DNA of 40,651 bases from Pseudonocardia sp. (GTDB lineage: Bacteria; Actinomycetota; Actinomycetes; Mycobacteriales; Pseudonocardiaceae), in NCBI GenBank assembly GCA_030451825.1, contig JAKDNL010000009.1, forward strand, positions 1 to 40,651, given 5' to 3'. The first letter of the stretch is position 1, and the number at the start of each line of letters is the position of its first letter. The translations under genes were made by a program, and so were the position numbers. Positions 22,421-30,746 of this stretch are shown piece after piece. The notes under the pieces were generated by a model. That model searched no databases, was not told the DNA's origin, and saw nothing but the letters and a program-made list of their open reading frames with translations.

Positions 22421-25400
22421 TCACCCGGCCGCCCGGCCGAGCGTGACCAGCGCGCGGTCGCGCAGCCACGGTGCGTCCTGCGCGACGGCGGTGTCGACCG
22501 CTCGCCGGGCAGCCTCGATCGCCCCCGGGCGGTTCCCGGTCCCGGCGATCAGTTCGGCGTCGATGCGCTGGAGCTCGGCGAGCAGGTAGCGCTGCCCGGT
22601 GCGGCCGGCGAAGGCCAGCGCCTCGGCGACGGCCGCCCGCCCGGCGGGGACGTCGCCCGCCCGGAGATGCCCGCGGGCGGACAGGCTCAGCCCGAGTGTC
22701 AGGTGCAGCGGCTGCTCGTGGCGAAGGACGTCGGTGACCTCGCGGATCACCGCGACGCCGCCGAGGTCCCCGTCCAGGACGTCGCGCCACCCGCCGAGCA
22801 TCGTCGCCAGCGCGTCGAAGTAACCGATCTGCATCGGCGACGTCACCGCCTCCAGAGCCGCGACCGCCCGGCGCAGGTCATCACCGGTCTCGGGGGACAG
22901 GGCCGTCCGGATCGCGTCGAAGGCCAGGACGTATCCCGTCGTCATCGGGTGATCGAGCTCCGCGGCGATCCGGGTCGCCCGCAGCATCGTCGATCCGGAC
23001 TCCCGCGCCCGGCCGCGGACCAGCTGGGTGAGCGCGAGGCGGGACAAGCAGACCGCCTTCGGGTCCTGGGCGAAACGGGCGATGTGCAGCGGGCTGTCCT
23101 CGATGCGATAGGCGTCGATCGCCGCCGTGAGCCGGTATGCGGCGGCGGCGAAGTCGCCGCACCAGAAGTCGGTGACGCCGAGGACGTACTCGCCCTCGAC
23201 GAGGGCGAGATGGTCGGTGCGCCCGGCCGCGACCAGCTCCTGACCCAGCTCCGCGGCGCGGTCGAACCGGCAGCTCACCACGGCGTGCAGGGCCAGACCG
23301 CGCAGCACCGACGCGCTCGGCCGGCTGCCGAGCCGGCGGTGCAGTGTGAGCGCGCGTTCGTAGCAGCGCCCGACCGACGGCGCTCCGTAGCCGCGCCGGG
23401 CGACCAGGGGCACCCCGAGCGCCGCACGCAGCCGCAGCTCGGTCTCGTCGCGTGCCACGCCGCGCGGCACGTCGTCGAGCAGGCGCAGTGCCCGCTGCGA
23501 CAGTGCGATGCCGTCGTCGAGAGCGAACACCCGGTACGCGTGCGCGGCCGCTCGTTCGTAGGCCGCGACCGCCCGCCACTCGACGCCGGCGGCCTCGTAG
23601 TGGGCGGCGAGCCGCGCGCTGACCGGCCCGAGGTCCTCGGCGTGATGGCTTTCGATCGCCTCGGCGACGGATCGGTGCAACGTTCGACGGCGCGCCGGGC
23701 TGATCGAGCCCAGCGCGACCTCCCGGATCCGGTCGTGGCTGAAGTCCCATGCCGCGCCACGCTCACGCAGGATGTGCCGTTGCCAGAGCTCGTCCAGGTC
23801 GCCTGCCAGGTCTTCCGGCGATCTCCCCGCGGCGCCGGCCAGCACGGTCGGGGTGAACGCCCGCCCGATCGTGGCCGCGACCTCGGCCAGCCTCCGTACC
23901 TGGGCGGGGAGGCGATCGAGCCGGGCGGTGATGAGGGCGTGAACCGTGGGCGTCAGGGCGCGCACCGGGTCGCCGGCGCCGATGCCGGCCCGCACCGCCT
24001 CGGCGACGAACAACGGGTTGCCCTCGGTCTCGATCCACAGCCGTTCCGCGGTCGCCGCGTCGACATCGTGGCCGCCCACCCCGGCCGCCATCATCGCCGT
24101 CGCCTCGCGGTCGAGGGGGCCGAGAACGACCGTGGTCACCGCGCGGGCCGCCGCGAGATACCGGCGCAGCAACACGACGGGATGGTCCTCGCCGACCTCG
24201 TCGTCGCGGGCGGTGCCGGCCACGAGCACCGGCGCCGACGGGGCGCAGCGCACGAGGTGGCCGCACAGGTCCAGCGTGTCCTGGTCGCACCACTGGAGGT
24301 CGTCGACGACGAGCAGCAGGGGCCGGGCGCCGGCGAGCAGTCCCTTGCCGACCGCGTCGAGGAGCCGGTGGCGCCGCGCCGGTTCGGTGTCCGGCGGCGT
24401 CACGGGCAGCAGGCGCGAACGAGCCCCGAGCTCGGGCAGCAGCCGACCGAGCTCGACCCGCCACACCTCGTCGAGCCGGTCGAGCGCCGGGCGCACGGCG
24501 TCCGATCGCAGCCAGTCGACCACCGGTCCCCACGGCTGCCCGCCGGCTGCCTCGTAGGCCCGTCCACAGGCGACGGCGTCACCGTCGGCCGACACCCGCC
24601 GGGCCAGCTCCTCGACGAGCCGGGTCTTGCCGATCCCGGCCTCACCGGTGACCAGGAGCATCTGCGAGCGCCCGGCCCTGGCCTCCAGCCAGGCCTCGTG
24701 CACGGCGCGCCACTGCTCGGAACGACCGAACAGGGTCGCACTCCCCTCCGCGGCCCCGGGCCGTCTGCCGCTCACCGGGCGCATCAACCGGTCGGCGACC
24801 GCGACGGTCGCGGCCTCGGGCGTGACGCCGAGCTCGCCGCTCAATGTCTCGGCCATGCGGTGATAAGTGCGCAGCGCCTCGCCGCGCTCCCCCCGACGGG
24901 CGAGCGCCTCGACGAGCAGCCGGCACCCGGGTTCGTGCAGCGGGTCGAGGCGCAGGAGGTTGCGGGCGTGGGTCACGACGTCGCCGTCCCGGCGGGCGTC
25001 GGCGGCGTCGGCGGCCAGCCCGGCGAGCGCTCCGATCGCGAGCCGGCGCAGCCGCTCCCGCTCGACGAGCACCCAGTCGTCCTCGCAGCCGGGCAGGAGG
25101 TCTCCCCCGTAGTACCGGACCGCTCCGGCCGGGTCGCCGCGCGCGAGCGCGTCGGTGAAGGCGAGGGCATCGACGAACCCCGCCGGGCCGGCACACCACC
25201 GGACCGATCGGTGCCCCGGCTCGACGAACTGGTCCGGGTCGGGCAACCGGTGCCGCACGTCGTGCAGCAGCTTGCGCAGGTTCGTCCGGGCCTGCGCGGC
25301 AGCCGAGCTCGGCCAGAGGTCTCCGGCCAGACGGTCACGGGGTACGCCGCCCCCGGTCGCGAGCGCCAGCCGGGCCAGCAACCGCAACCCGCGTGCCGTG

Positions 25401-25612
25401 GCGAGCTCGGGCAGCGGATGCCCGTCGAGCGATACCTCGACCTCCCCCAGGAGCCGGATCACCAGGCGTGGCGAGGGCGGCCCCGGGGCCGGAGGGCCGC
25501 GCCCCGGCGATCGGCCGGACAGCACAGGACGGGCGTCATCGTCGTCGGCCGGCACCACGGTGACGAGCTGCGACGGGCCGCGGCCCCCCGGCTGTGGTGG
25601 TCGGCGATCCAT
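22421..25612 (-). CDS. SARP/AfsR-like transcriptional regulator (wHTH-BTAD-ATPase-TPR)
   Basis: The 1063-residue protein has an N-terminal OmpR-type winged helix (RLLGEVEVSLDGHPLPEL at about 50, then RTNLRKLLHDVRHRLPD), a BTAD helical domain (to about 285), a STAND/AAA-type ATPase with Walker A VTGEAGIGKTR (about 322) and Walker B LLVVDDLQWCDQDTL (about 435), and a long TPR-like C-terminal half. No C-terminal LuxR HTH is seen, so DNA binding would use the N-terminus. AGGAGG lies 4 nt before the ATG. It probably activates the downstream oxidase/hydrolase genes on the same strand. The ligand is unknown. Confidence 0.85.
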   Translation of the reverse strand: MDRRPPQPGGRGPSQLVTVVPADDDDARPVLSGRSPGRGPPAPGPPSPRLVIRLLGEVEVSLDGHPLPELATARGLRLLARLALATGGGVPRDRLAGDLWPSSAAAQARTNLRKLLHDVRHRLPDPDQFVEPGHRSVRWCAGPAGFVDALAFTDALARGDPAGAVRYYGGDLLPGCEDDWVLVERERLRRLAIGALAGLAADAADARRDGDVVTHARNLLRLDPLHEPGCRLLVEALARRGERGEALRTYHRMAETLSGELGVTPEAATVAVADRLMRPVSGRRPGAAEGSATLFGRSEQWRAVHEAWLEARAGRSQMLLVTGEAGIGKTRLVEELARRVSADGDAVACGRAYEAAGGQPWGPVVDWLRSDAVRPALDRLDEVWRVELGRLLPELGARSRLLPVTPPDTEPARRHRLLDAVGKGLLAGARPLLLVVDDLQWCDQDTLDLCGHLVRCAPSAPVLVAGTARDDEVGEDHPVVLLRRYLAAARAVTTVVLGPLDREATAMMAAGVGGHDVDAATAERLWIETEGNPLFVAEAVRAGIGAGDPVRALTPTVHALITARLDRLPAQVRRLAEVAATIGRAFTPTVLAGAAGRSPEDLAGDLDELWQRHILRERGAAWDFSHDRIREVALGSISPARRRTLHRSVAEAIESHHAEDLGPVSARLAAHYEAAGVEWRAVAAYERAAAHAYRVFALDDGIALSQRALRLLDDVPRGVARDETELRLRAALGVPLVARRGYGAPSVGRCYERALTLHRRLGSRPSASVLRGLALHAVVSCRFDRAAELGQELVAAGRTDHLALVEGEYVLGVTDFWCGDFAAAAYRLTAAIDAYRIEDSPLHIARFAQDPKAVCLSRLALTQLVRGRARESGSTMLRATRIAAELDHPMTTGYVLAFDAIRTALSPETGDDLRRAVAALEAVTSPMQIGYFDALATMLGGWRDVLDGDLGGVAVIREVTDVLRHEQPLHLTLGLSLSARGHLRAGDVPAGRAAVAEALAFAGRTGQRYLLAELQRIDAELIAGTGNRPGAIEAARRAVDTAVAQDAPWLRDRALVTLGRAAG

Positions 25613-25658
25613 CGTGCCTCCTCGGCCGGCGCCGGGGACGGGGGCGCGGGCTGGGCTC

Positions 25659-25706
25659 CATTGGACTCGCCTTCGTCTGCCCCCTCGACGCCCGTTCGGT
25701 CCAATG
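25659..25706. promoter_or_regulatory. Inverted repeat upstream of the SARP-like gene
   Basis: CATTGGAC (25659-25666) and GTCCAATG (25699-25706) are perfect 8-bp inverted arms whose centres are exactly 40 bp apart, about four helical turns. They lie 47-94 bp upstream of the regulator start codon and could be a regulator site. The spacing is too long for a simple terminator stem. Confidence 0.35.
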
Positions 25707-25726
25707 TCGGAGAGGCAACCGTGACG

Positions 25727-26923
25727 TCATCGAGGTGTGACCGGGGCCCGCGGTGTACCCGTGACCCGGTGCATCACCAGCTCCAGCGGCCCCCGGTCGA
25801 ACCGGCGCAGCCAGCCCGTCGCGGCGAGGGTGAACCCGGCGCAGACCACCGCCCAGAGCAGCGGCACCCACAGCACCCGGGTCCACTCCCCGGCACCGGC
25901 CATCACGCCGGCCAGGCCCAGGCCCCACGGGTAGCAGAGCACGCTCGCGACGACGTTCTGCAGCACGTAGCAGGACAGCGACGTCCGGCCCACCGCCGTC
26001 ATACCGCGCCGGAACGGGCCGGATCGGGAGCCCGCGCCGAGCACCACCGACGTCACGACGGCGGCCAGCCCCACCGCGACCAGCGGCGCGCAGAGGTACC
26101 GGTCGACCAGGAACCAGCGCTGCCCGCCGAACGAGGTGAGCAGGTTCAACGGCAGCCCGCACGCCCCGACCAGCATCATCCGCCGGCGGATCCGGGCCCC
26201 GCCCGGCCCGAACGCCCCGGACCGCAGCAGCCGCGACCCGAGCAGGAACAGCACGACTCCGGACGGCACGATCAGCACGATCTCGGCGCGGAACACCCCC
26301 CACTGGTCCAGCCGCATGCCCACCTGCCCGAGATATCCCGGCGGGGTGGGCGGGAGCGCGACCGACGGGCCGCCGGGCGCGGCGGTGAGCAGCCCGACCA
26401 GCAGCACCTGGGCCGTGCCCGCCGCCACGATCGCGGCCGTGCGCACCCGCTCACTTCGCCCGATCAGGTACGCCACGACCATCGAGGTGATCGCGTAGCC
26501 CATCAGCACGTCGAACTCGAACACCAGCACGTAGTGCACCAGGCCCTCGACGAGCAGCACCGTCGCCCGCCACAGGTACCGGCCCGGCCAGCGCAGGCCA
26601 CGACGCACCGCGGAGCGGTACTGCAGCTCCATCCCGACGCCGAACAGCAGCGTCAGCAGGCCGAGGAACTTGCCGTTGGCCAGGAACCGCAGGAACGTCT
26701 CGAGCGCGGCCGGCGCGCCGGACAGGTCCGCGGCCGTCCCGCCCCCGAGCACCGACGCCGGCCCGCCCGGCGCGGCGAACAGCCACACGTTCGACGCGAA
26801 CGTGCCCAGGATCGCCAGCCCGCGCAGCACGTCGAGCACCGGGATCCGGGGCGACGCGCCCGTCCGGAAGTCCCCCGGGACCGGGCCCAGGGGACTGCGC
26901 CGCGGGTCCCGCTCAGCGCCCAC
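25727..26923 (-). CDS. DUF418/YeiB-like multi-spanning membrane protein
   Basis: The 398-residue integral membrane protein begins, after a charged 25-residue head, with IPVLDVLRGLAILGTFASN, the start typical of DUF418/acyltransferase-like proteins, and carries about nine or ten hydrophobic segments. The C-terminal part has GRTSLSCYVLQN and WLRRFDRGPLELVMH, as in the YeiB/DUF418 family. The exact function is unknown. The GTG at 26923 overlaps the preceding gene by 11 nt, so the two are coupled. Confidence 0.8.
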   Translation of the reverse strand: MGAERDPRRSPLGPVPGDFRTGASPRIPVLDVLRGLAILGTFASNVWLFAAPGGPASVLGGGTAADLSGAPAALETFLRFLANGKFLGLLTLLFGVGMELQYRSAVRRGLRWPGRYLWRATVLLVEGLVHYVLVFEFDVLMGYAITSMVVAYLIGRSERVRTAAIVAAGTAQVLLVGLLTAAPGGPSVALPPTPPGYLGQVGMRLDQWGVFRAEIVLIVPSGVVLFLLGSRLLRSGAFGPGGARIRRRMMLVGACGLPLNLLTSFGGQRWFLVDRYLCAPLVAVGLAAVVTSVVLGAGSRSGPFRRGMTAVGRTSLSCYVLQNVVASVLCYPWGLGLAGVMAGAGEWTRVLWVPLLWAVVCAGFTLAATGWLRRFDRGPLELVMHRVTGTPRAPVTPR

Positions 26924-27566
26924 TGGCCTGCTCCGGCTCGCGGGACCCGAACACCGTGGCCCAGAGCGGGCCGACGACGAACCAGATGCCGCCCACCACG
27001 CCCACCCGCGAGGCCCAGGACCACATCGGGTCTCCCGGCCACGTCGACGGCGCCGGGATCGGTTTACCGGCGACGAGCGCGATCAGCACCAGCACCGCGC
27101 CCGCGATCGCGGCGGCCGCCACCAGCTTCGAGAACTCCCGCCACTCGTGGCGCGTCCGCCCCGGGCCGCCGCGCGGCGGCCGGACCGGTGCCGGGCCACC
27201 GGCGAAGCGGTGCGCGAACCGGACGTCGGCCCAGCGGATCAGCGAGTGCCCGAACGCCACGGTGATGCCGAGATAGACCGCGGCCAGGCCGTGCACCGGG
27301 CCCGGCGGCGACCCGGATGCCACGTCGGCCAGTGAGGCCACGATCAGCACGACGTCCAGCAGCGGGACGCACAGCAACAGCAGCGCACTCGCCCGCGGCA
27401 TCCGCATCAGGTAGCGCGTCACCAGCCCGCCCACCAGGAACACCCAGAAGGCCACCTCCGCCGCGCCGATCAGCAGCACCAGCGGGTTCTGACTCAGGAA
27501 CTCCCCCATGGCCGTAGAGCCTGGGGCGCCCGAGGTCGAGCCGGCGTCGGCCATAGTGACCGTCAC
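26913..27566 (-). CDS. Hypothetical membrane protein
   Basis: This 217-residue protein has about five predicted membrane segments: LVLLIGAAEVAFWVFLVGG, ALLLLCVPLLDVVLIVA, VHGLAAVYLGITVAFG, LVAAAAIAGAVLVLIALVA and VGVVGGIWFVVGPLWATVF. A basic Pro/Arg/Gly-rich loop lies near residue 125. I do not recognise a named function. The GTG at 27566 follows AGGGAGGG; an ATG four codons in is an alternative. It is divergent from the histidine kinase gene and overlaps the DUF418 gene, so both may be membrane partners. Confidence 0.72.
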   Translation of the reverse strand: MTVTMADAGSTSGAPGSTAMGEFLSQNPLVLLIGAAEVAFWVFLVGGLVTRYLMRMPRASALLLLCVPLLDVVLIVASLADVASGSPPGPVHGLAAVYLGITVAFGHSLIRWADVRFAHRFAGGPAPVRPPRGGPGRTRHEWREFSKLVAAAAIAGAVLVLIALVAGKPIPAPSTWPGDPMWSWASRVGVVGGIWFVVGPLWATVFGSREPEQASGR

Positions 27567-27586
27567 GGCACCGCATCCCTCCCTCT

Positions 27587-27626
27587 TTCGACGGACGCCG
27601 CGCCGGCGCCGGCGTGCTGGGATGGG
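27587..27626 (+). promoter_or_regulatory. Upstream block shared by the kinase and regulator genes, copy 1
   Basis: TTCGACGGACG and CGTGCTGGGATGGG, separated by 15 nt of GC-rich sequence, lie immediately before the GTG at 27630. The same two elements, separated by 16 nt, precede the response regulator at 30068. A promoter close to the start codon (near-leaderless transcript) is likely. Confidence 0.5.
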
Positions 27627-27629
27627 CGG

Positions 27630-28886
27630 GTGATCGCGTACCTCGCCGAGGAGACCCCCGGTCCGAGGTGGGCCCGCGACCTCGCCGTCGCGCTGGCCTA
27701 CCTCGCCGTCGGCGTGCTGCTGCTGTGGGCGGTGCCGGAGGTCCGGATCGTCTGGTGGTCCGGCGGGCGGCCGGAGAGCTCGCTGACGACGTCGGCGGTA
27801 CTGGTCCTGGCGCTGGCCTGCCTCGGCGCGGCCGGGCGGCGCTCACTGCCGGTGGCCGGGCTGGTGCTGTCCGGGGCGGCCGTGCTGACCGGCCCGCTGC
27901 TGGTCGGGTCCACCGACCTGGCGACCATCCTGGTGTTCGCCGACCTGCTCTACTGCTCGGTCCTGTTCACCTCCCGGCGGACGAGCCGCACCGTGGCGGT
28001 GCTCAGCGGCGCCGTCGTCGGGCTTGTCGCTCTCGGCGCGCTGGTCACCGACGGCGGGCGGCTGGCACTGCTCAGCCTGCTGAACATGCTGCTGCTGGTC
28101 GCGATCCCGGTGCTGTGGGGCACCGAGGTCCGCCGGCACCGCGACCTGGCCGACACCGAGCGCGACCGCGCCGAGCAGGCGGCCCGGATGGCGGAGCTGG
28201 ACCGCGAGACCGCGGTCGCCGCCGAGCGGGCCCGGATGGCCCGCGACCTGCACGACATCGTCGCCGGGCAGCTCTCGGCGATCGCGCTGCAGTCCGAGGC
28301 TGCGCTGCACCGGCCGGACACCGACCCGGAGCTGCTGCGCCGGGTGCTGGGCTCGGTGCGCGCGGGCAGCGTGTCCGCGCTGGCCGAGATGCGCACGATG
28401 ATCGGCCTGCTGCGCGCGGAGCCCGGCGACGAACCGCGCACCGCACCGGCCCGGCTCGATCAGCTGGGCCCGCTGCTCGACGCCGCCCGCGACCGCGGGC
28501 TGCGCCTCGACGTCGCCGACTCCCGGCCGCCCGGCGCCGAACCCGCCGCGGCGGTGGAGCTGGCGGCCTACCGGATCGTCCAGGAAGGGCTGACGAACGC
28601 GGCCAAGCACGCCCCCGGCTCGGGCGTGCGGCTCACACTGGGCCACGAGAGCGACGCGCTGGTCGTGCGGCTGGACAACGACCTCACCGCCACCCCGGCC
28701 GGGCCGCCGGGCACCTCGGGCGGGACCGGCCTGGCGGGGCTGCGGGAACGGGCCCGGGCCGTCGGGGGCCGGTTCGAGGCCGGCCCGGCCAAGGGCGGCT
28801 GGCGGCTGCGGGCGAGCCTCCCGCTGGTCGCCGACTCTCCCGTGGGGGACGTTACTCACCCCGGAGCCAAGGAGAGCCTCAGTTAA
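27630..28886 (+). CDS. Sensor histidine kinase (NarL/DesK type, HisKA_3)
   Basis: The 418-residue membrane kinase has about five N-terminal hydrophobic segments (to about 165), a short coiled linker, the phospho-acceptor block MARDLHDIVAGQLSAIAL (His at about 207) and an HATPase domain with IVQEGLTNAAKHAP (N box, about 313) and GTGLAGLRERA (G box). No separate sensory domain is visible, so the membrane part probably senses the signal. Its likely partner is the NarL-type regulator at 30068, but a lipoprotein gene lies between. The last codons overlap a possible iron box for that gene. Confidence 0.88.
   Translation: MIAYLAEETPGPRWARDLAVALAYLAVGVLLLWAVPEVRIVWWSGGRPESSLTTSAVLVLALACLGAAGRRSLPVAGLVLSGAAVLTGPLLVGSTDLATILVFADLLYCSVLFTSRRTSRTVAVLSGAVVGLVALGALVTDGGRLALLSLLNMLLLVAIPVLWGTEVRRHRDLADTERDRAEQAARMAELDRETAVAAERARMARDLHDIVAGQLSAIALQSEAALHRPDTDPELLRRVLGSVRAGSVSALAEMRTMIGLLRAEPGDEPRTAPARLDQLGPLLDAARDRGLRLDVADSRPPGAEPAAAVELAAYRIVQEGLTNAAKHAPGSGVRLTLGHESDALVVRLDNDLTATPAGPPGTSGGTGLAGLRERARAVGGRFEAGPAKGGWRLRASLPLVADSPVGDVTHPGAKESLS
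28868..28886 (+). promoter_or_regulatory. Possible iron box (IdeR/DmdR site) before the siderophore-binding gene
   Basis: The 19 bp CAAGGAGAGCCTCAGTTAA match the actinobacterial iron-box consensus TTAGGTTAGSCTAACCTAA at 12 of 19 positions, including AGG, AGCCT and the final TAA. The site ends with the kinase stop codon and overlaps a -10-like TAATCT (28884-28889), 38 bp before the start of the iron-related lipoprotein gene. Confidence 0.45.
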
Positions 28887-28923
28887 TCTGGGCGCGTTCG
28901 TCCGCCGCTCCCCGGAGGTCATC

Positions 28924-29997
28924 GTGTCCGTGTCCCTGAACCGCGTGTCCCTGAACCGCGTGTCCCTGAACCGCGTGTCCCTGAACCGCCGGTCCCTGCT
29001 GTGGGGGGCCGGAGCCCTCGGCCTGGGCGCGCTGGTGTCCGGCTGCTCGTCGTCGGAGGCTCCCGCTCCGGCCGACCCCGACGGCGGCTCCCGCACGATC
29101 GCGCACAAATACGGCAGCACCCAGATCTCGGGCACCCCGCAGCGGGTGGTGACCGTCGGACTGACCGACCAGGACTACCTGCTCGCGCTGGGGACCGTCC
29201 CGGTCGGGGTGCGCGACTGGTTCGGCGACCAGCCCGGCGCGCTCTGGCCGTGGGCGCGGGAGAAGGCCGGCGGCACCGTCCCGGCCGTGCTGCCGATCGA
29301 GACGCTGCCGATCGAGCAGGTCGCCGCGCTGCGACCCGACCTCATCGTCGGGCCGAGCTCCGGGCTGACGCAGGCGGAGTACGACGCGCTGTCCGGGATC
29401 GCCCCGACCGTCGCGCAGCCCGCGGAGTTCGCCGACTACGGCGCGCCCTGGCAGACGATCACCGAGATGGTCGGTGCCGCGCTCGGCCGTACCGAGCAGG
29501 CGGCCGGCCTGGTCCGCGACGTCGAGGCCCGGTTCGCGCAGGTCCGCGCCGCGAACGCCGGGTTCGCCGGGCGGACCGGCCTGCTCGCGACGGTCCTGGA
29601 GGACGGCTCGTACTACGCCTACGCCGAGGGCCCCGCGCCGCGCTTCCTCGTCGACCTGGGGCTGGACCTGCCACCCGCCACGGCGGGGATCTTCACCGGC
29701 CCCGAGCGCGCCCCGGTCGGGCTGAGCCGCGAACAGCTCTCGCTGCTGGAGGCCGACGTCGCGCTCGTCGGGCTCTACGGCGACAAGGCCGCCGGTCAGA
29801 TCGCGGCGGACCCGGTGGTACAGAACCTGCGGGTCGCGCGGGAGGGCCGCATCGTGGCGATGCCCGAGCTGAGCACGCTCAACGGGGCGTTGTCGTTCGG
29901 GTCGGTGCTGAGCCTGCCGGTCGCGCTGGAGCAGGCGCCGCCGCGGATCGCCGCCGCCCTGGACGGGAACCCGGCCACGGCCGTCGCCCCGGGCTGA
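28924..29997 (+). CDS. Iron-siderophore ABC transporter substrate-binding lipoprotein
   Basis: The 357-residue periplasmic-binding protein is of the FecB/FhuD/FepB type (GTPQRVVTVG, LRPDLIVGP, LVGLYGDKAAG, VAMPELSTLNGALSFG). The signal peptide has NRRSLLWGAGALGLGALVSGC: a twin-arginine-like pair and a lipobox VSGC, so export is probably through Tat with lipidation at Cys. The n-region contains four perfect Val-Ser-Leu-Asn-Arg repeats, so it is unusually long. GGAGG lies 5 nt before the GTG at 28924. No permease or ATPase genes are adjacent. It probably binds ferric siderophores, though the ligand is inferred only from the family and the iron box. Confidence 0.85.
   Translation: MSVSLNRVSLNRVSLNRVSLNRRSLLWGAGALGLGALVSGCSSSEAPAPADPDGGSRTIAHKYGSTQISGTPQRVVTVGLTDQDYLLALGTVPVGVRDWFGDQPGALWPWAREKAGGTVPAVLPIETLPIEQVAALRPDLIVGPSSGLTQAEYDALSGIAPTVAQPAEFADYGAPWQTITEMVGAALGRTEQAAGLVRDVEARFAQVRAANAGFAGRTGLLATVLEDGSYYAYAEGPAPRFLVDLGLDLPPATAGIFTGPERAPVGLSREQLSLLEADVALVGLYGDKAAGQIAADPVVQNLRVAREGRIVAMPELSTLNGALSFGSVLSLPVALEQAPPRIAAALDGNPATAVAPG
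28930..28989 (+). repeat. Four perfect 15-bp tandem repeats in a signal peptide
   Basis: GTGTCCCTGAACCGC occurs four times without change, each encoding Val-Ser-Leu-Asn-Arg; a fifth, decayed unit follows as CGGTCCCTGCTG. Each unit begins with an in-frame GTG, so copy changes keep the frame and any unit could serve as an alternative start. Confidence 0.97.
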
Positions 29998-30023
29998 TCC
30001 GTCCGCGGCTGATCCCTGCGACC

Positions 30024-30064
30024 TTCGACGGACGCGCGCGGGCGTCCGTCCGTGCTGGGATGGG
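30024..30064 (+). promoter_or_regulatory. Upstream block shared by the kinase and regulator genes, copy 2
   Basis: TTCGACGGACG and CGTGCTGGGATGGG occur in the same order as at 27587-27626, ending 3 bp before the ATG of the response regulator. The match suggests that kinase and regulator have similar promoters despite the gene between them. Confidence 0.5.
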
Positions 30065-30067
30065 GCC

Positions 30068-30724
30068 ATGACCGGACCGTCCCCCGCCCTGCGCGTCGTG
30101 GTCGCCGACGACCAGGACGCCATCCGCACCGGCCTGGTGATGATCCTCGGGTCGGCGCCCGACATCGAGGTCGTCGCCGAGGCCGCCGACGGGACGTCGG
30201 CCGTGCGGGCCGCGGACCGGCATCACCCGGACGTCGTACTGATGGACATCCGGATGCCCGGTATCGACGGTATCGAGGCCACCCGCCGGATCCTCGACGC
30301 CGGGTCGTCGCAGGTCCTGGTGCTGACCACGTTCGATCTCGACGACTACGTCGACGACGCCCTCGCCGCCGGAGCGGCCGGGTTCCTGCTCAAGTCCGTC
30401 GACGCACCCAGCCTGTGCCAGGCCGTCCGCGCGGTCGCCCGCGGGGACGGCGTGCTCGCCCCGGAGATCACCCGACGGGTGATCGGCCGCTACGCGAGCG
30501 TCCCGCGACGTGGCGCCGTACCCGGCCTGGACCAGCTCACCGCGCGGGAGACCGACGTGCTGGCCAGCCTCGGGCGAGGACTGTCCAATGCGGAGATCTC
30601 CACCGCGCTGGTGATCACCGAGGCGACCACGAAGACGCACGTCTCGCGGGTCCTGACCAAGCTGGGCCTGCGCTCGCGCACCCAGGCCGCGATCGCGGCG
30701 CAGGAGGCGGGGCTGGTGTCCTGA
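30068..30724 (+). CDS. NarL/LuxR-family response regulator
   Basis: The 218-residue regulator has a receiver domain with the acidic pair VADDQDA, the phospho-acceptor Asp in LMDIRMPG (about 60), LTTFDLDDYV and the conserved Lys in LLKSVDAP (about 110), followed by a LuxR HTH (LTARETDVLASLGRGLSNAE to TKTHVSRVLTKLGLRSR, about 155-205). All key residues are present, so it should be phosphorylated, most likely by the kinase encoded at 27630. The target genes are unknown. It converges on the molybdenum hydroxylase genes with 22 bp between. Confidence 0.9.
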   Translation: MTGPSPALRVVVADDQDAIRTGLVMILGSAPDIEVVAEAADGTSAVRAADRHHPDVVLMDIRMPGIDGIEATRRILDAGSSQVLVLTTFDLDDYVDDALAAGAAGFLLKSVDAPSLCQAVRAVARGDGVLAPEITRRVIGRYASVPRRGAVPGLDQLTARETDVLASLGRGLSNAEISTALVITEATTKTHVSRVLTKLGLRSRTQAAIAAQEAGLVS

Positions 30725-30746
30725 CCGGTGATCGCGGCCGTCGGCA

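Noticed and set aside
22388-27265. Plus-strand open frame of 1625 codons
   Set aside because: It is antisense to the SARP-like regulator and DUF418 genes. The composition is shadow-like, while the minus-strand proteins have clear domains.
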